Shown: positions 1 through 5,943, counted from the stretch's first letter. The stretch: DNA of 5,943 bases from Anaerolineae bacterium (GCA_015486895.1 WFQT01000463.1:1-5943); one strand, 5' to 3'. Numbers and translations are program-made. The notes: generated from the letters alone by a model not told the origin.

Positions 1-1206
1 CTGCCGGGCAATGGCCGGATCGTCCCAGGCCTGCACCACTTGCTGGAACGCCCGCGCCTTGCGTTGCGCCTCCTCGTCGGCCAGGAGGCGGTTGATGGCC
101 GCGGCCAGCCGCGCCGGCGTGAACCGCGTCTTGCGGATGCGGATGGCAAAGCCTTTGCGCACCAGGCAATCCACGTTGATCTCCTGCTCCGGCTGCATGG
201 CTACACCCACGATGGGCGTTCCGGCCAGGCACGCGGTCATCAGCGTGCCGATGACGCCGTGGATGACCGACACGTCGGCCAGGGGATTGACTTTGTGCGC
301 GGGCAGCCAGCCGGTGACCAGCACATTATCGGGCACCCGCACGCCGGGCACCTTGTCCAGGTGCGCCTGCACCGGGGCGATGACGCGGTAGGGTTGGCCG
401 GCAAAGCCTTCGATGATGCGAGCGATCACTTCCGGCTGGCCCGAACTGCCCATGGCAAAATAGACAATGGGCCGGTCGTGGGGTAGGGCCAGTACCTCCT
501 CGGGGATGGGAGCATCCAGGCGGCCGATGAGGGGGCCGATGTAGTGATAGCTCTGCGGCAGGTCCAGCGGACAGAATCCCTCCGGCTCGGCCAGCAGGTT
601 GTAGTCGCCTTCCCACAGCCGTTCCATGTCCTTGAACGGGGCCAGGCCGTACTCGCGGGCGACACGGTCGTAGGGGCGGGTCATCATGTTGAACAGGGCC
701 ATGCCCTTCAGTGTCAGCCAGGTCAGGGTACGTTCTGGCAGCCGACGCAGCAGCGGCAGGTCCAGCATGTCCGGGTAGGTAGCCAGGCCGGCTTTGTACA
801 GAGTGCGCATCAGCCAGGTGGATTGGGTGACCCACACCAGGGGCACGCCGGCAACACGACAGGAAACGTCATTGCTAAAGTTGAAGCCGGTGATCACAGC
901 CGCGGGCTTTATTTCCCGGAACAGCGCAATTTCGTTCCGCACCTGCTCCCGCACTTCCGCCAGCGAAAAGTAATACCCCAGCTTCTGGGCCTGGTCGACT
1001 TTGTAGAGATAGTCGATCTTCTCCGGTGTTAGTTGGGGCTCCAGGCGGTGGATGGGATAGCCGGCCTCCTCGATCAGGTGCTCGAACTGGCCGCCATAGC
1101 TGACAAAGCGGATGTCGAACAGCTCGCGGCAGGCCCGGGCGAGCTCCAGGGCGCGGGTGGTTTCGGCTAGATTGTACAATGCCGGGGAAAAGGCCAGGGT
1201 TTTCAC
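1..1206 (-). CDS. GT1/MGT-type glycosyltransferase, C-terminus outside window
   Basis: Probable GT-B-fold glycosyltransferase moving a sugar from a nucleotide sugar to a small or hydrophobic acceptor, in the cytoplasm or at the inner membrane face. All 402 visible codons are open. The N-terminal half begins MKTLAFSPALYNLAETTRAL, then a Rossmann-like pattern (FVSYGGQFEHLIEEAGY, about 34-50) and PAAVITGF (101-108). The donor-binding half starts near residue 246 with IVYFAMGSSG, then VTGWLPAHKVNPLADVSVIHG and the GT1 signature H316-G-V-I-G-T321, ending PEQEIN (339-344), equivalent to the usual DQ-N motif. The second Gly of canonical HGGxGT is Val here. Family members usually have 390-450 residues, so only a short tail is missing. 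I chose the GTG start because it overlaps the preceding stop (GTGA), has a strong GGAGG just upstream, and the next in-frame Met is residue 133, beyond the N-terminal fold. Acceptor and sugar are unknown. Confidence 0.9.
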   Translation of the reverse strand, partial: MKTLAFSPALYNLAETTRALELARACRELFDIRFVSYGGQFEHLIEEAGYPIHRLEPQLTPEKIDYLYKVDQAQKLGYYFSLAEVREQVRNEIALFREIKPAAVITGFNFSNDVSCRVAGVPLVWVTQSTWLMRTLYKAGLATYPDMLDLPLLRRLPERTLTWLTLKGMALFNMMTRPYDRVAREYGLAPFKDMERLWEGDYNLLAEPEGFCPLDLPQSYHYIGPLIGRLDAPIPEEVLALPHDRPIVYFAMGSSGQPEVIARIIEGFAGQPYRVIAPVQAHLDKVPGVRVPDNVLVTGWLPAHKVNPLADVSVIHGVIGTLMTACLAGTPIVGVAMQPEQEINVDCLVRKGFAIRIRKTRFTPARLAAAINRLLADEEAQRKARAFQQVVQAWDDPAIARQ

Positions 1207-1859
1207 GATCCCTCCTTTGCCGGTTCCTCCAGGCGCCAGCCGCTCGCCTCCCACGCTTTGCGCATGGTGGGATTGCGCCGCAGGTACTCGTCCCTGAATG
1301 CTTTGGGTGTGCGGTTCAGGGGGCAGGAGAAATTGACGCATTGGGTGCAGGTGTATTTGCTCAGCGTCCAGAAGAAGAGAACCAGCCCCCACAAGGCGAT
1401 GAAGGCCAGCGCCCATTGCCGGCCCAGCAGCAGAAAAGGAAAGGGGAAGCCGCTCAGGATGGCGAGACCTATCCAGAGTTGGGTTTTCTCGGCCTGACTC
1501 ATCGGTTCGGGGTGGTATTTCCAGAGCTTGAGGGAACCGTAGTTGGCGATGCAGTGCAGGGTGGACCCTTTTTCGGCATAGTAAGGGCAATGGCTGCAGA
1601 GGATGCGGCTCTCCCATACATTGAAGAAAAACATGTCGAAAGCGAACCAGGCCAGCATCCACCAGCCATAGCCGCCGCGGATCGAGCCGATGATGGCCGG
1701 GGTGGCGAAGCCGATGAACAGAGCCATGAAATGCAGCAGGTCGCCGCTCCGAAAGCGGCATTTGAGCCGCCCGCGCAGAGGGCAGCCTTCGCATTGCTCC
1801 TCCGGCCGCCAGGTGCAGATATCGTAAGGATTGTTGGGTTGGTTCTGAGTCACAGCCAT
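1203..1859 (-). CDS. Cysteine-cluster four-helix membrane protein, possible Fe-S or metal protein
   Basis: Integral membrane protein of 218 residues, function unknown. Predicted helices are about 42-60, 64-82, 128-146 and 149-167. Ten cysteines fall in three groups: C15, C23, C26, C34 before helix 1; C88, C91, C103 between helices 2 and 3 (CSHCP and LHC); and C171, C174, C179 after helix 4 (CTQCVNFSCP). Arg and Lys are concentrated in these same segments, so by the positive-inside rule all three clusters face the cytoplasm. CxxC and CP patterns suggest iron-sulfur or zinc binding, but none is a complete classical 4Fe-4S ferredoxin motif (CxxCxxCxxxCP). The start is fixed: AGGAG lies six bases upstream, and the in-frame codons above reach a TAG at 1892-1890 with no other start. 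The stop overlaps the glycosyltransferase start by four bases. I recall similar unnamed proteins in Chloroflexota but cannot confirm this. Confidence 0.85.
   Translation of the reverse strand: MAVTQNQPNNPYDICTWRPEEQCEGCPLRGRLKCRFRSGDLLHFMALFIGFATPAIIGSIRGGYGWWMLAWFAFDMFFFNVWESRILCSHCPYYAEKGSTLHCIANYGSLKLWKYHPEPMSQAEKTQLWIGLAILSGFPFPFLLLGRQWALAFIALWGLVLFFWTLSKYTCTQCVNFSCPLNRTPKAFRDEYLRRNPTMRKAWEASGWRLEEPAKEGS
1211..1216 (-). promoter_or_regulatory. Ribosome binding site of the glycosyltransferase gene
   Basis: On the minus strand AGGAGG lies four bases before the GTG at 1206-1204. It sits inside the last codons of the upstream membrane-protein gene (Lys-Glu-Gly-Ser-stop), so ribosomes ending there can restart at once. 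It supports the GTG start, which would otherwise be easy to miss. The spacing is slightly shorter than ideal. Confidence 0.75.
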
Positions 1860-1865
1860 GGTTTT

Positions 1866-1870
1866 CTCCT
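1866..1870 (-). promoter_or_regulatory. Ribosome binding site of the cysteine-cluster membrane protein
   Basis: AGGAG on the minus strand, within a purine-rich run, ends six bases before the ATG at 1859-1857. This is standard spacing and supports that start. Confidence 0.8.
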
Positions 1871-1890
1871 CTTCCTTTCTACTTTCATGC

Positions 1891-1913
1891 TACCGGATGA
1901 GATGCCTCCGGTA
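1891..1913 (-). promoter_or_regulatory. 7-bp inverted repeat in the leader of the membrane protein gene
   Basis: TACCGGA (1891-1897) and TCCGGTA (1907-1913) are perfect inverted copies separated by nine bases. They lie 31 bases upstream of the ATG at 1859. The arrangement fits either an operator for a dimeric regulator or a hairpin in the mRNA leader. No U-run follows on the minus strand, so it is not a classical terminator. The role is inferred from position only. Confidence 0.4.
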
Positions 1914-1963
1914 AGTTTCTCCATCTGGTTTCCCAACCTGGCCTAAGCAAAACCGAAAAGCTG

Positions 1964-2054
1964 ACGCGGAGTCGCAAAGACGCAAAGAAAGAAAACAACA
2001 GAATTATCTGACACTGTGCTGATATGCTTTGGCCTTTGTGTTCTTGGTGGTTCA
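1964..2054. repeat. Imperfect inverted-repeat element ('cgcaaagacgcaaag' type)
   Basis: The left arm (1964-1991) contains GTCGCAAAGACGCAAAG, with GCAAAGAC/GCAAAGAA as a short direct repeat. The right arm (2034-2054) reads CTTTGTGTTCTTGGTGGTTCA and is roughly the reverse complement of the left: 12 of the first 13 positions pair if G-U wobbles are allowed. I recall near-identical strings as scattered intergenic repeats in Chloroflexota, Planctomycetota and other environmental genomes; this recall was not tested by search. No transposase or target-site duplication is visible. Confidence 0.5.
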
Positions 2055-2117
2055 TTTTCTTGTCCAAAACACAAGCATTGCCCTGATAAAGTATTAGCCT
2101 GGCTTAATCAGAACGTT

Positions 2118-2198
2118 GATTACGCAGATTGCACGCTGATGACCGCAGACAAACCAGAAAGGATTAGCGAAAATCAGCGCTTATCTGCTGTTTTGTAA
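2118..2198. repeat. Self-complementary repeat element ('gattacgcagatt' type)
   Basis: The left part holds GATTACGCAGATTGCACGCTG. The right part holds ATCAGCGCTTATCTGC. ATCAGCG and ATCTGC in the right arm (2173-2188) are exact reverse complements of CGCTGAT and GCAGAT in the left arm (2124-2140), with a few unpaired bases between. The core GACCGCAGAC lies between the arms. This matches a class of scattered intergenic repeats I recall from several environmental phyla. Copies elsewhere in the genome cannot be seen from this window. Confidence 0.5.
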
Positions 2199-2245
2199 AT
2201 TCAAGCTTGCTAAAGCAGCCTGCTTCCTCGGGCAGAGAACGCCCT

Positions 2246-2271
2246 GTGCGGCGCCAACGTTGGCGCCGCAC
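2246..2271 (-). terminator. 26-bp perfect palindrome after the protease stop, possible terminator
   Basis: The sequence is identical to its own reverse complement from 2246 to 2271, centred on AACGTT. As RNA it forms an 11-bp, mostly G-C stem with a four-base ACGU loop. It begins 12 bases after the TAA stop at 2286-2284, the expected place for a transcript end. However, the minus strand continues AGGGCGTTCTC with no U-run, so intrinsic termination would be atypical. An mRNA 3'-end stabiliser or a protein-binding site is also possible. Confidence 0.5.
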
Positions 2272-2283
2272 CACACTATTATC

Positions 2284-5200
2284 TTATCTCAGAACCGCCG
2301 GTATGTACAAGCGCTGGCCGATAAAGAGGTCGACGCTGGCTTCAGCAGTGGCGTGATCACTGTCGCTGACCTGCAGGGTGATAGTGTGCCAACCGGAGCT
2401 GAGCCTATCGATAACTAGCCGGCTGCCCGCGCCTAAGTACCCGTCTTGGTTGGATCGCCATGCGAACTGGCCAGCCGCGGTGATGGGCCCATCCTCCAGA
2501 TCGGTGGCCGAGCCTTCCAGAAGGACGGGGCTGCCCGGCGGCACAGAAATCCCACCACGAGGTGAGAGGATACCCACTTCTGCCGGCTTGTTCTCTACCG
2601 TGAAAGTGGCATCGCTCTCGTCCTGGCTGGTGTTGACGCCGTCGGTGGCCACCACACGGATGAGTGCCTGCTCGCCGCCGGCGATGGTGCTAACGTCTAT
2701 CGTGTAGCTGGTCTCGGTGAGGTCGGTGGCGATGGCCTGCCAGGTGGCACCGTTACCGGGGCTGTATTGCAGCACATAGTGCAAGCTGTCACCATCCGCG
2801 TCACTGCCCTGCCAGCTGATGGTTTGCTGGCTATAGGGCGGCCAAGATTCGCCGCCGTCAGGCGATAGCAGCGTGACGGTGGGGGCATGGGCGCTGACCG
2901 TCTGCGTGTAGAGACCGGTTTGCCCTCGCGAAATCACCACCCGCGCCGTGCCTTGCTGCCAGGGCACGATTTCCATAAAGTTGCCGACCGCCGGATCGTC
3001 GGTAGCCGGGGAGTTGACATTGAAGTGGCGGGTGAAGAGTGAGCCACCCTGGGCGTTTTCCAGAACCAGGCTGTAAAGACCGCTGCCGGGTTCGTCGCTG
3101 CTGCCAACAGGCAGGCTGACGCGATAGAAGGGACTGCCTAGAGACATGGTCAGACCGTTAATGAAGCCGGCCGCAACGAGATATTCCTGATTGCTGACAT
3201 TGGCGGCCTGGGCGGCCAGCAATTGCTGGGCCTGAGCCGAAGGCAGCAGTTCGTTGTAGAGATGGTTGTAGGTGTAGTCGGACATCCAGGTGGGGGGGGT
3301 ATAGCCCATGATGTCATAAGTGGTGGTTGGGTCGATGTAAACCGGCTCCATAGGATTGGCCAGATCGACGCCGTAGGCCGTTCCCAAAAGTCCGTTGGGG
3401 TGAGGATAGTCGCTGTCACAGCCAGCTTCGCAGTTACAGGGCGTACGTGTGTGTTTGCGTCCGAACACGTGGCCGATTTCGTGGGCCATGGTGCGTTGAC
3501 CCTCTTCGTCACCCGCCGTGACCCGACCGGCCCCCGTTGTCCCACTCCTGACCGCACAACCAACCGTGCCGGGGGTGGGCACGACAGCCTCGGGTACCAT
3601 GCCATAATAGATTTTGTCCCAGTCAAACGACCAGAACCACTCCCAGCCCAGCTCGATTTGAATCCAATTCCAGGGATTACCACAACCTGGGCCGCTGGTG
3701 TCGCTGAAGTTCGATAGAGAGACCATCCTTCCTCTGGATACATCGACATGGTTCAAAGGATAGGTTTTGAGCAGCCAGCGGATGTTTTCGGTGCGACTCA
3801 CCACGGGCCAATGACCATCGTTGTAAACGCGCACCATGCGAATCTTGGGGGTCTCGGTCTGGTTGAACTGGGCGCCGACGGGCATCTGATTGTTACCATT
3901 GCAGCCGGGACATTCGGTCTTGGTGTGGGCGCCCACGGGATTGACAACGATGTGGAAGTTGGGGCGTCCGGCCGGCGTCCAGTCGTCGGGCAGGATGAAG
4001 TTAATGGTACGGCTGAGGTCGGAGATGACGGCCGGGTCATGAAGTGGGTCCGCGGTGGGTAGGAGGTTGGCCAGGGCGATGGGAGCGATGGTGTCGGCCA
4101 GGTGCCCGCTGCGGGCCAGAGTAGCGTTTACCATGTGTACTTCGTCCGTGCTGCCGGTCACGCCAACATAAACCCGCACTAAGGTCGTTTTATGGGCAAT
4201 TAACGGCACGCCTTGCACCACCTGGATGAACTCGACATGCTGGGGCACCAGGTCCATGGTGATAGGCGGCAAAGGGGTGGGTGTCGGACGAGGACGGAGA
4301 GGAAAATCGACGCCCACCTTATGCTGGCCAGGATTTAGATAAAATTCGTCGTGCACGTGTCCGTCATAGTCGGCTGTCCAAGTGCTACGGTCACCGTCCA
4401 AAACGTAATACCCCGCTGGCAGGCTGGGGCTGGCGAACGCATAGCGCCCCTCATGATCGGTGGTGCGATAACCAAAATTATCGTCAGCGGCGTTTATAAG
4501 CTGCAAGGTCACACCAGCAATTCCGGGTTCGCCAGGGTCATACTGACGATCATTATCCAAATCTTCGAACACGCGGCCACTGATGGAGCCGCCCAGGCCG
4601 GGCGCGGTTTCGCGATAACAGACATGCAGGCGGGGACCGTAGGCGTCGCTGTATTCTTTGGTGCGGAAAATGCGGCTTTCGACCCCGAAATCGGCTCCGG
4701 GCCGCATCTCCAGACCAAAGTTACCGACGCCGCCGGTCAGCCAGCTCTGCACCAGATCGCGCACATCCCAACTGTAAATGGCGCTTCCAATCCATCCCAC
4801 TTGCGCACTGACGCCGGTGTCTACGCTCCAGGGTTTGGTGTTCCAGGTGACCGTGTCTTCGTTCCAGGCGCTGCTAAGACGATAGAGATCGACGGTTTTG
4901 ATGTCTGAGGTGTCATCGTGCAACCGGGCCAACAGCGTGGCGCTGGTGATAGGGGCGGCTGGGAGGGGAGAGAGGTAAAAGTGGAGCAGGCTGCGCTGCT
5001 GCTGGGCGAATTCGTTCTGGCCAACGAACATGCGCCGCTCGTCGCCGTGCCTGGCGGTAGGATTTGATTGATCGACATAGGTGTCGTCATCGGCGTAGGC
5101 ATCGAGACAGGTGATGGGGGTCAGTTCCAGGCGCAGGGAGTAGGGAATGGTGGCATCGCCCACGGAACCGGGGGCCACGCGAATCCAATAGTCCCCGGTG

Positions 5201-5943
5201 GCGGTGGCGGTGTAGTGCAGATGCAGATGGCGGCTATGGGCGGTGGCGTCGCCGGCGCGAGCCACCACGGTGTGATCGGACCCGAAGAGGGCCAATTGGT
5301 AGTCGTGCGGATTGTCCAGGGCGATCTCCACCTCAGCGATGCTGCTCACCACAAAATGGAACATGTCGAAATCCCGGTCGGGGCAGATGTAAGCGGAGGC
5401 AACCATTCCCGACGTAAGCGTTGAAGCTTGCTCGAAACGATCGTTGGGCTCGTAATAGTCGTACGGGCAGTAAGATGTTGTGGGTGTCGCCGTAGGCGTA
5501 CTTGTCCCAGTGGGTGTCGGCGTGATGGTAGGGGTCTCTGTTTTCTTGGGTGTCGCCGTACAAGTTGGCGAAAACGTGGGTGTTGATGTTAGTGTCCTGG
5601 TGCGCGTCGGCGTTGGCGTGCGCGTCGGCGTGGGCGTGTTGGTGGGCGGCAAATGGTAGCTCACATACAGGTAGGGATGGCCCCCTTTGGCATTCTTCGA
5701 GTCAAAATAGCGGTAGTAATAGTAGTTAGAACCTCCCGACTCCGGCCCCTGCAGCGCCAATCCGTAGTTAGGATACGTACCGAAGTCTTTCCCTTTCCAT
5801 AGGTCAACCAGCGAGGTGACTGTCCAGCTTCTCCAGCCCGGCTTGGTAGAGATCCAGCGGGTTTGGTAACTCGTCGAGCTGCGGCCTGGCCAGTACAGGG
5901 GACAGTTCCAGTTGGCCGTCACTTTGCGCAGGGTGATGCCCAC
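2284..5943 (-). CDS. Large secreted modular metzincin-type metalloprotease, N-terminus outside window
   Basis: The last 1219 residues of an exported multidomain protein that probably cleaves proteins outside the cell. Visible order: 1-98, C-terminal part of a DNRLRE domain (WTVTSLV, NYGLALQGPE); 99-157, Pro/Thr linker; 161-275, PPC domain opening YYEPNDRFEQAS; 280-444, complete DNRLRE domain; 451-548, SdrD-B-like domain (FEDLDNDRQYDPGEPGIAGV); 551-560, short Pro/Thr linker; 561-700, beta-rich region (FIQVVQGVP, TLVRVYV); 700-905, protease core. Zinc ligands are H821, H825 and H831 in HEIGHVFGRKH, with E822 as catalytic base. The Met-turn is YDIMGY (M879), 48 residues later, followed by WMSDYTY. 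Residues 1020-1210 hold two Ig-like repeats, and the protein ends RLYIPAVLR. Cysteines near the core (678, 681, 754, 796, 836, 838, 842) suggest disulfides. The frame is open to the window edge, and the edge GTG is probably an internal codon. MEROPS family and substrate are unknown. Confidence 0.92.
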   Translation of the reverse strand: MGITLRKVTANWNCPLYWPGRSSTSYQTRWISTKPGWRSWTVTSLVDLWKGKDFGTYPNYGLALQGPESGGSNYYYYRYFDSKNAKGGHPYLYVSYHLPPTNTPTPTRTPTPTRTRTLTSTPTFSPTCTATPKKTETPTITPTPTGTSTPTATPTTSYCPYDYYEPNDRFEQASTLTSGMVASAYICPDRDFDMFHFVVSSIAEVEIALDNPHDYQLALFGSDHTVVARAGDATAHSRHLHLHYTATATGDYWIRVAPGSVGDATIPYSLRLELTPITCLDAYADDDTYVDQSNPTARHGDERRMFVGQNEFAQQQRSLLHFYLSPLPAAPITSATLLARLHDDTSDIKTVDLYRLSSAWNEDTVTWNTKPWSVDTGVSAQVGWIGSAIYSWDVRDLVQSWLTGGVGNFGLEMRPGADFGVESRIFRTKEYSDAYGPRLHVCYRETAPGLGGSISGRVFEDLDNDRQYDPGEPGIAGVTLQLINAADDNFGYRTTDHEGRYAFASPSLPAGYYVLDGDRSTWTADYDGHVHDEFYLNPGQHKVGVDFPLRPRPTPTPLPPITMDLVPQHVEFIQVVQGVPLIAHKTTLVRVYVGVTGSTDEVHMVNATLARSGHLADTIAPIALANLLPTADPLHDPAVISDLSRTINFILPDDWTPAGRPNFHIVVNPVGAHTKTECPGCNGNNQMPVGAQFNQTETPKIRMVRVYNDGHWPVVSRTENIRWLLKTYPLNHVDVSRGRMVSLSNFSDTSGPGCGNPWNWIQIELGWEWFWSFDWDKIYYGMVPEAVVPTPGTVGCAVRSGTTGAGRVTAGDEEGQRTMAHEIGHVFGRKHTRTPCNCEAGCDSDYPHPNGLLGTAYGVDLANPMEPVYIDPTTTYDIMGYTPPTWMSDYTYNHLYNELLPSAQAQQLLAAQAANVSNQEYLVAAGFINGLTMSLGSPFYRVSLPVGSSDEPGSGLYSLVLENAQGGSLFTRHFNVNSPATDDPAVGNFMEIVPWQQGTARVVISRGQTGLYTQTVSAHAPTVTLLSPDGGESWPPYSQQTISWQGSDADGDSLHYVLQYSPGNGATWQAIATDLTETSYTIDVSTIAGGEQALIRVVATDGVNTSQDESDATFTVENKPAEVGILSPRGGISVPPGSPVLLEGSATDLEDGPITAAGQFAWRSNQDGYLGAGSRLVIDRLSSGWHTITLQVSDSDHATAEASVDLFIGQRLYIPAVLR
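5473..5649 (-). repeat. Low-complexity DNA encoding the Pro/Thr linker
   Basis: This segment encodes residues 99-157 of the secreted protease, almost all Thr and Pro with some Arg, Ser and Lys (for example PTPTRTPTPTRT). It contains an 18-bp tandem duplication at 5600-5617 and 5618-5635 with one mismatch. A 14-bp string, TGGGTGTCGCCGTA on the plus strand, occurs at 5481-5494 and 5547-5560. Such linkers are extended, often O-glycosylated spacers between extracellular domains. Here it separates the first DNRLRE domain from the PPC domain. Confidence 0.8.

Larger units (their letters stand above)
1860..2283. other. Non-coding gap with repeats and hairpins
   Basis: This 424-bp gap separates the secreted protease gene from the two-gene membrane protein/glycosyltransferase unit. 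It is visibly more AT-rich than the flanking genes. It contains the 5' leader of the downstream unit with a 7-bp inverted repeat, two self-complementary repeat-like elements, and a long palindrome after the protease stop. Small open frames here (for example 2016-2198 plus and 1885-2067 minus) translate the repeats and have no credible ribosome site. I see no convincing -35/-10 pair for the downstream genes, although their promoter should lie here if they are transcribed separately. Confidence 0.7.

Noticed and set aside
326..835. Minus-strand open frame of 169 codons inside the glycosyltransferase
   Set aside because: It is in a different frame from the intact glycosyltransferase, and its Pro/Arg/His-rich translation is typical of a GC-rich shadow frame.
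1850..1888. 12-residue basic leader peptide MKVERKRRKPWL overlapping the membrane protein start
   Set aside because: It is out of frame with the gene. The only GGAGG upstream is about 16 bases away and inside the inverted repeat, so initiation is doubtful. The Lys/Arg content simply reflects the purine-rich ribosome site.
1179..1946. Long plus-strand open frame of 255 codons
   Set aside because: It lies opposite the cysteine-cluster membrane protein and the glycosyltransferase start. Its translation is low-complexity Gln/Glu/Ala/Pro without domain features, and the minus-strand proteins are clearly real.
1885..2067. Minus-strand 60-codon open frame upstream of the membrane protein
   Set aside because: It is the read-through of the first repeat element (FFASLRLRVSFSVL), a translation often seen from such repeats, with no credible ribosome site.
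2016..2198. Plus-strand 60-codon open frame in the intergenic gap
   Set aside because: It translates straight through both repeat elements, has no ribosome site, and shows no protein-like pattern beyond repeat-derived text.
1964..2198. Possible CRISPR array or insertion sequence in the gap
   Set aside because: There are no regularly spaced identical repeats and spacers, no transposase frame, and no terminal inverted repeats with target duplications; the elements are single and self-complementary.
3150..3749. Minus-strand 199-codon open frame inside the protease gene
   Set aside because: It is an alternative frame of the protease core, which carries the intact zinc motif and Met-turn; the translation is Pro/Thr/Ser-rich noise.

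Overview
The window is a stretch of bacterial chromosome with three genes, all on the minus strand. It looks like Chloroflexota (Anaerolineae- or Caldilineae-like). This rests on moderately high GC, long Pro/Thr linkers in a modular secreted protein, a C-terminal tail of the YLPLV-LR type (here YIPAVLR), and intergenic repeats of the 'cgcaaagacgcaaag' and 'gattacgcagatt' types. These traits are recalled from genomes of that phylum and were not checked by search, so the assignment is tentative.

Reading along the minus strand (right to left): (1) 5943-2284 encodes the last 1219 residues of a very large exported protein whose N-terminus lies outside the window. Its order is a partial DNRLRE domain, a Pro/Thr linker, a PPC domain, a complete DNRLRE domain, an SdrD-B-like domain, a short Pro/Thr linker, a beta-rich region, a metzincin-type zinc protease core (HEIGHVFGRKH plus a YDIMGY Met-turn), Ig-like repeats and the C-terminal tail. 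(2) 2283-1860 is a 424-bp non-coding gap. It holds a perfect 26-bp palindrome just after the stop codon, two repeat-like elements that can fold on themselves, and a 7-bp inverted repeat just upstream of the next gene. (3) 1859-1203 encodes a 218-residue four-helix membrane protein with three cysteine clusters, all predicted on the cytoplasmic side. (4) 1206-1 encodes a GT1/MGT-type glycosyltransferase that starts at a GTG overlapping the previous stop codon (GTGA) and runs off the left edge.

Genes 3 and 4 are almost certainly one translationally coupled unit, suggesting a membrane redox or metal protein working with glycosylation of a hydrophobic acceptor; the substrate cannot be read from the sequence. 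The secreted protease is probably a separate unit acting outside the cell. No RNA gene, CRISPR array, transposase or prophage gene was seen. The least explained item is the cysteine-rich membrane protein and its coupling to the glycosyltransferase.
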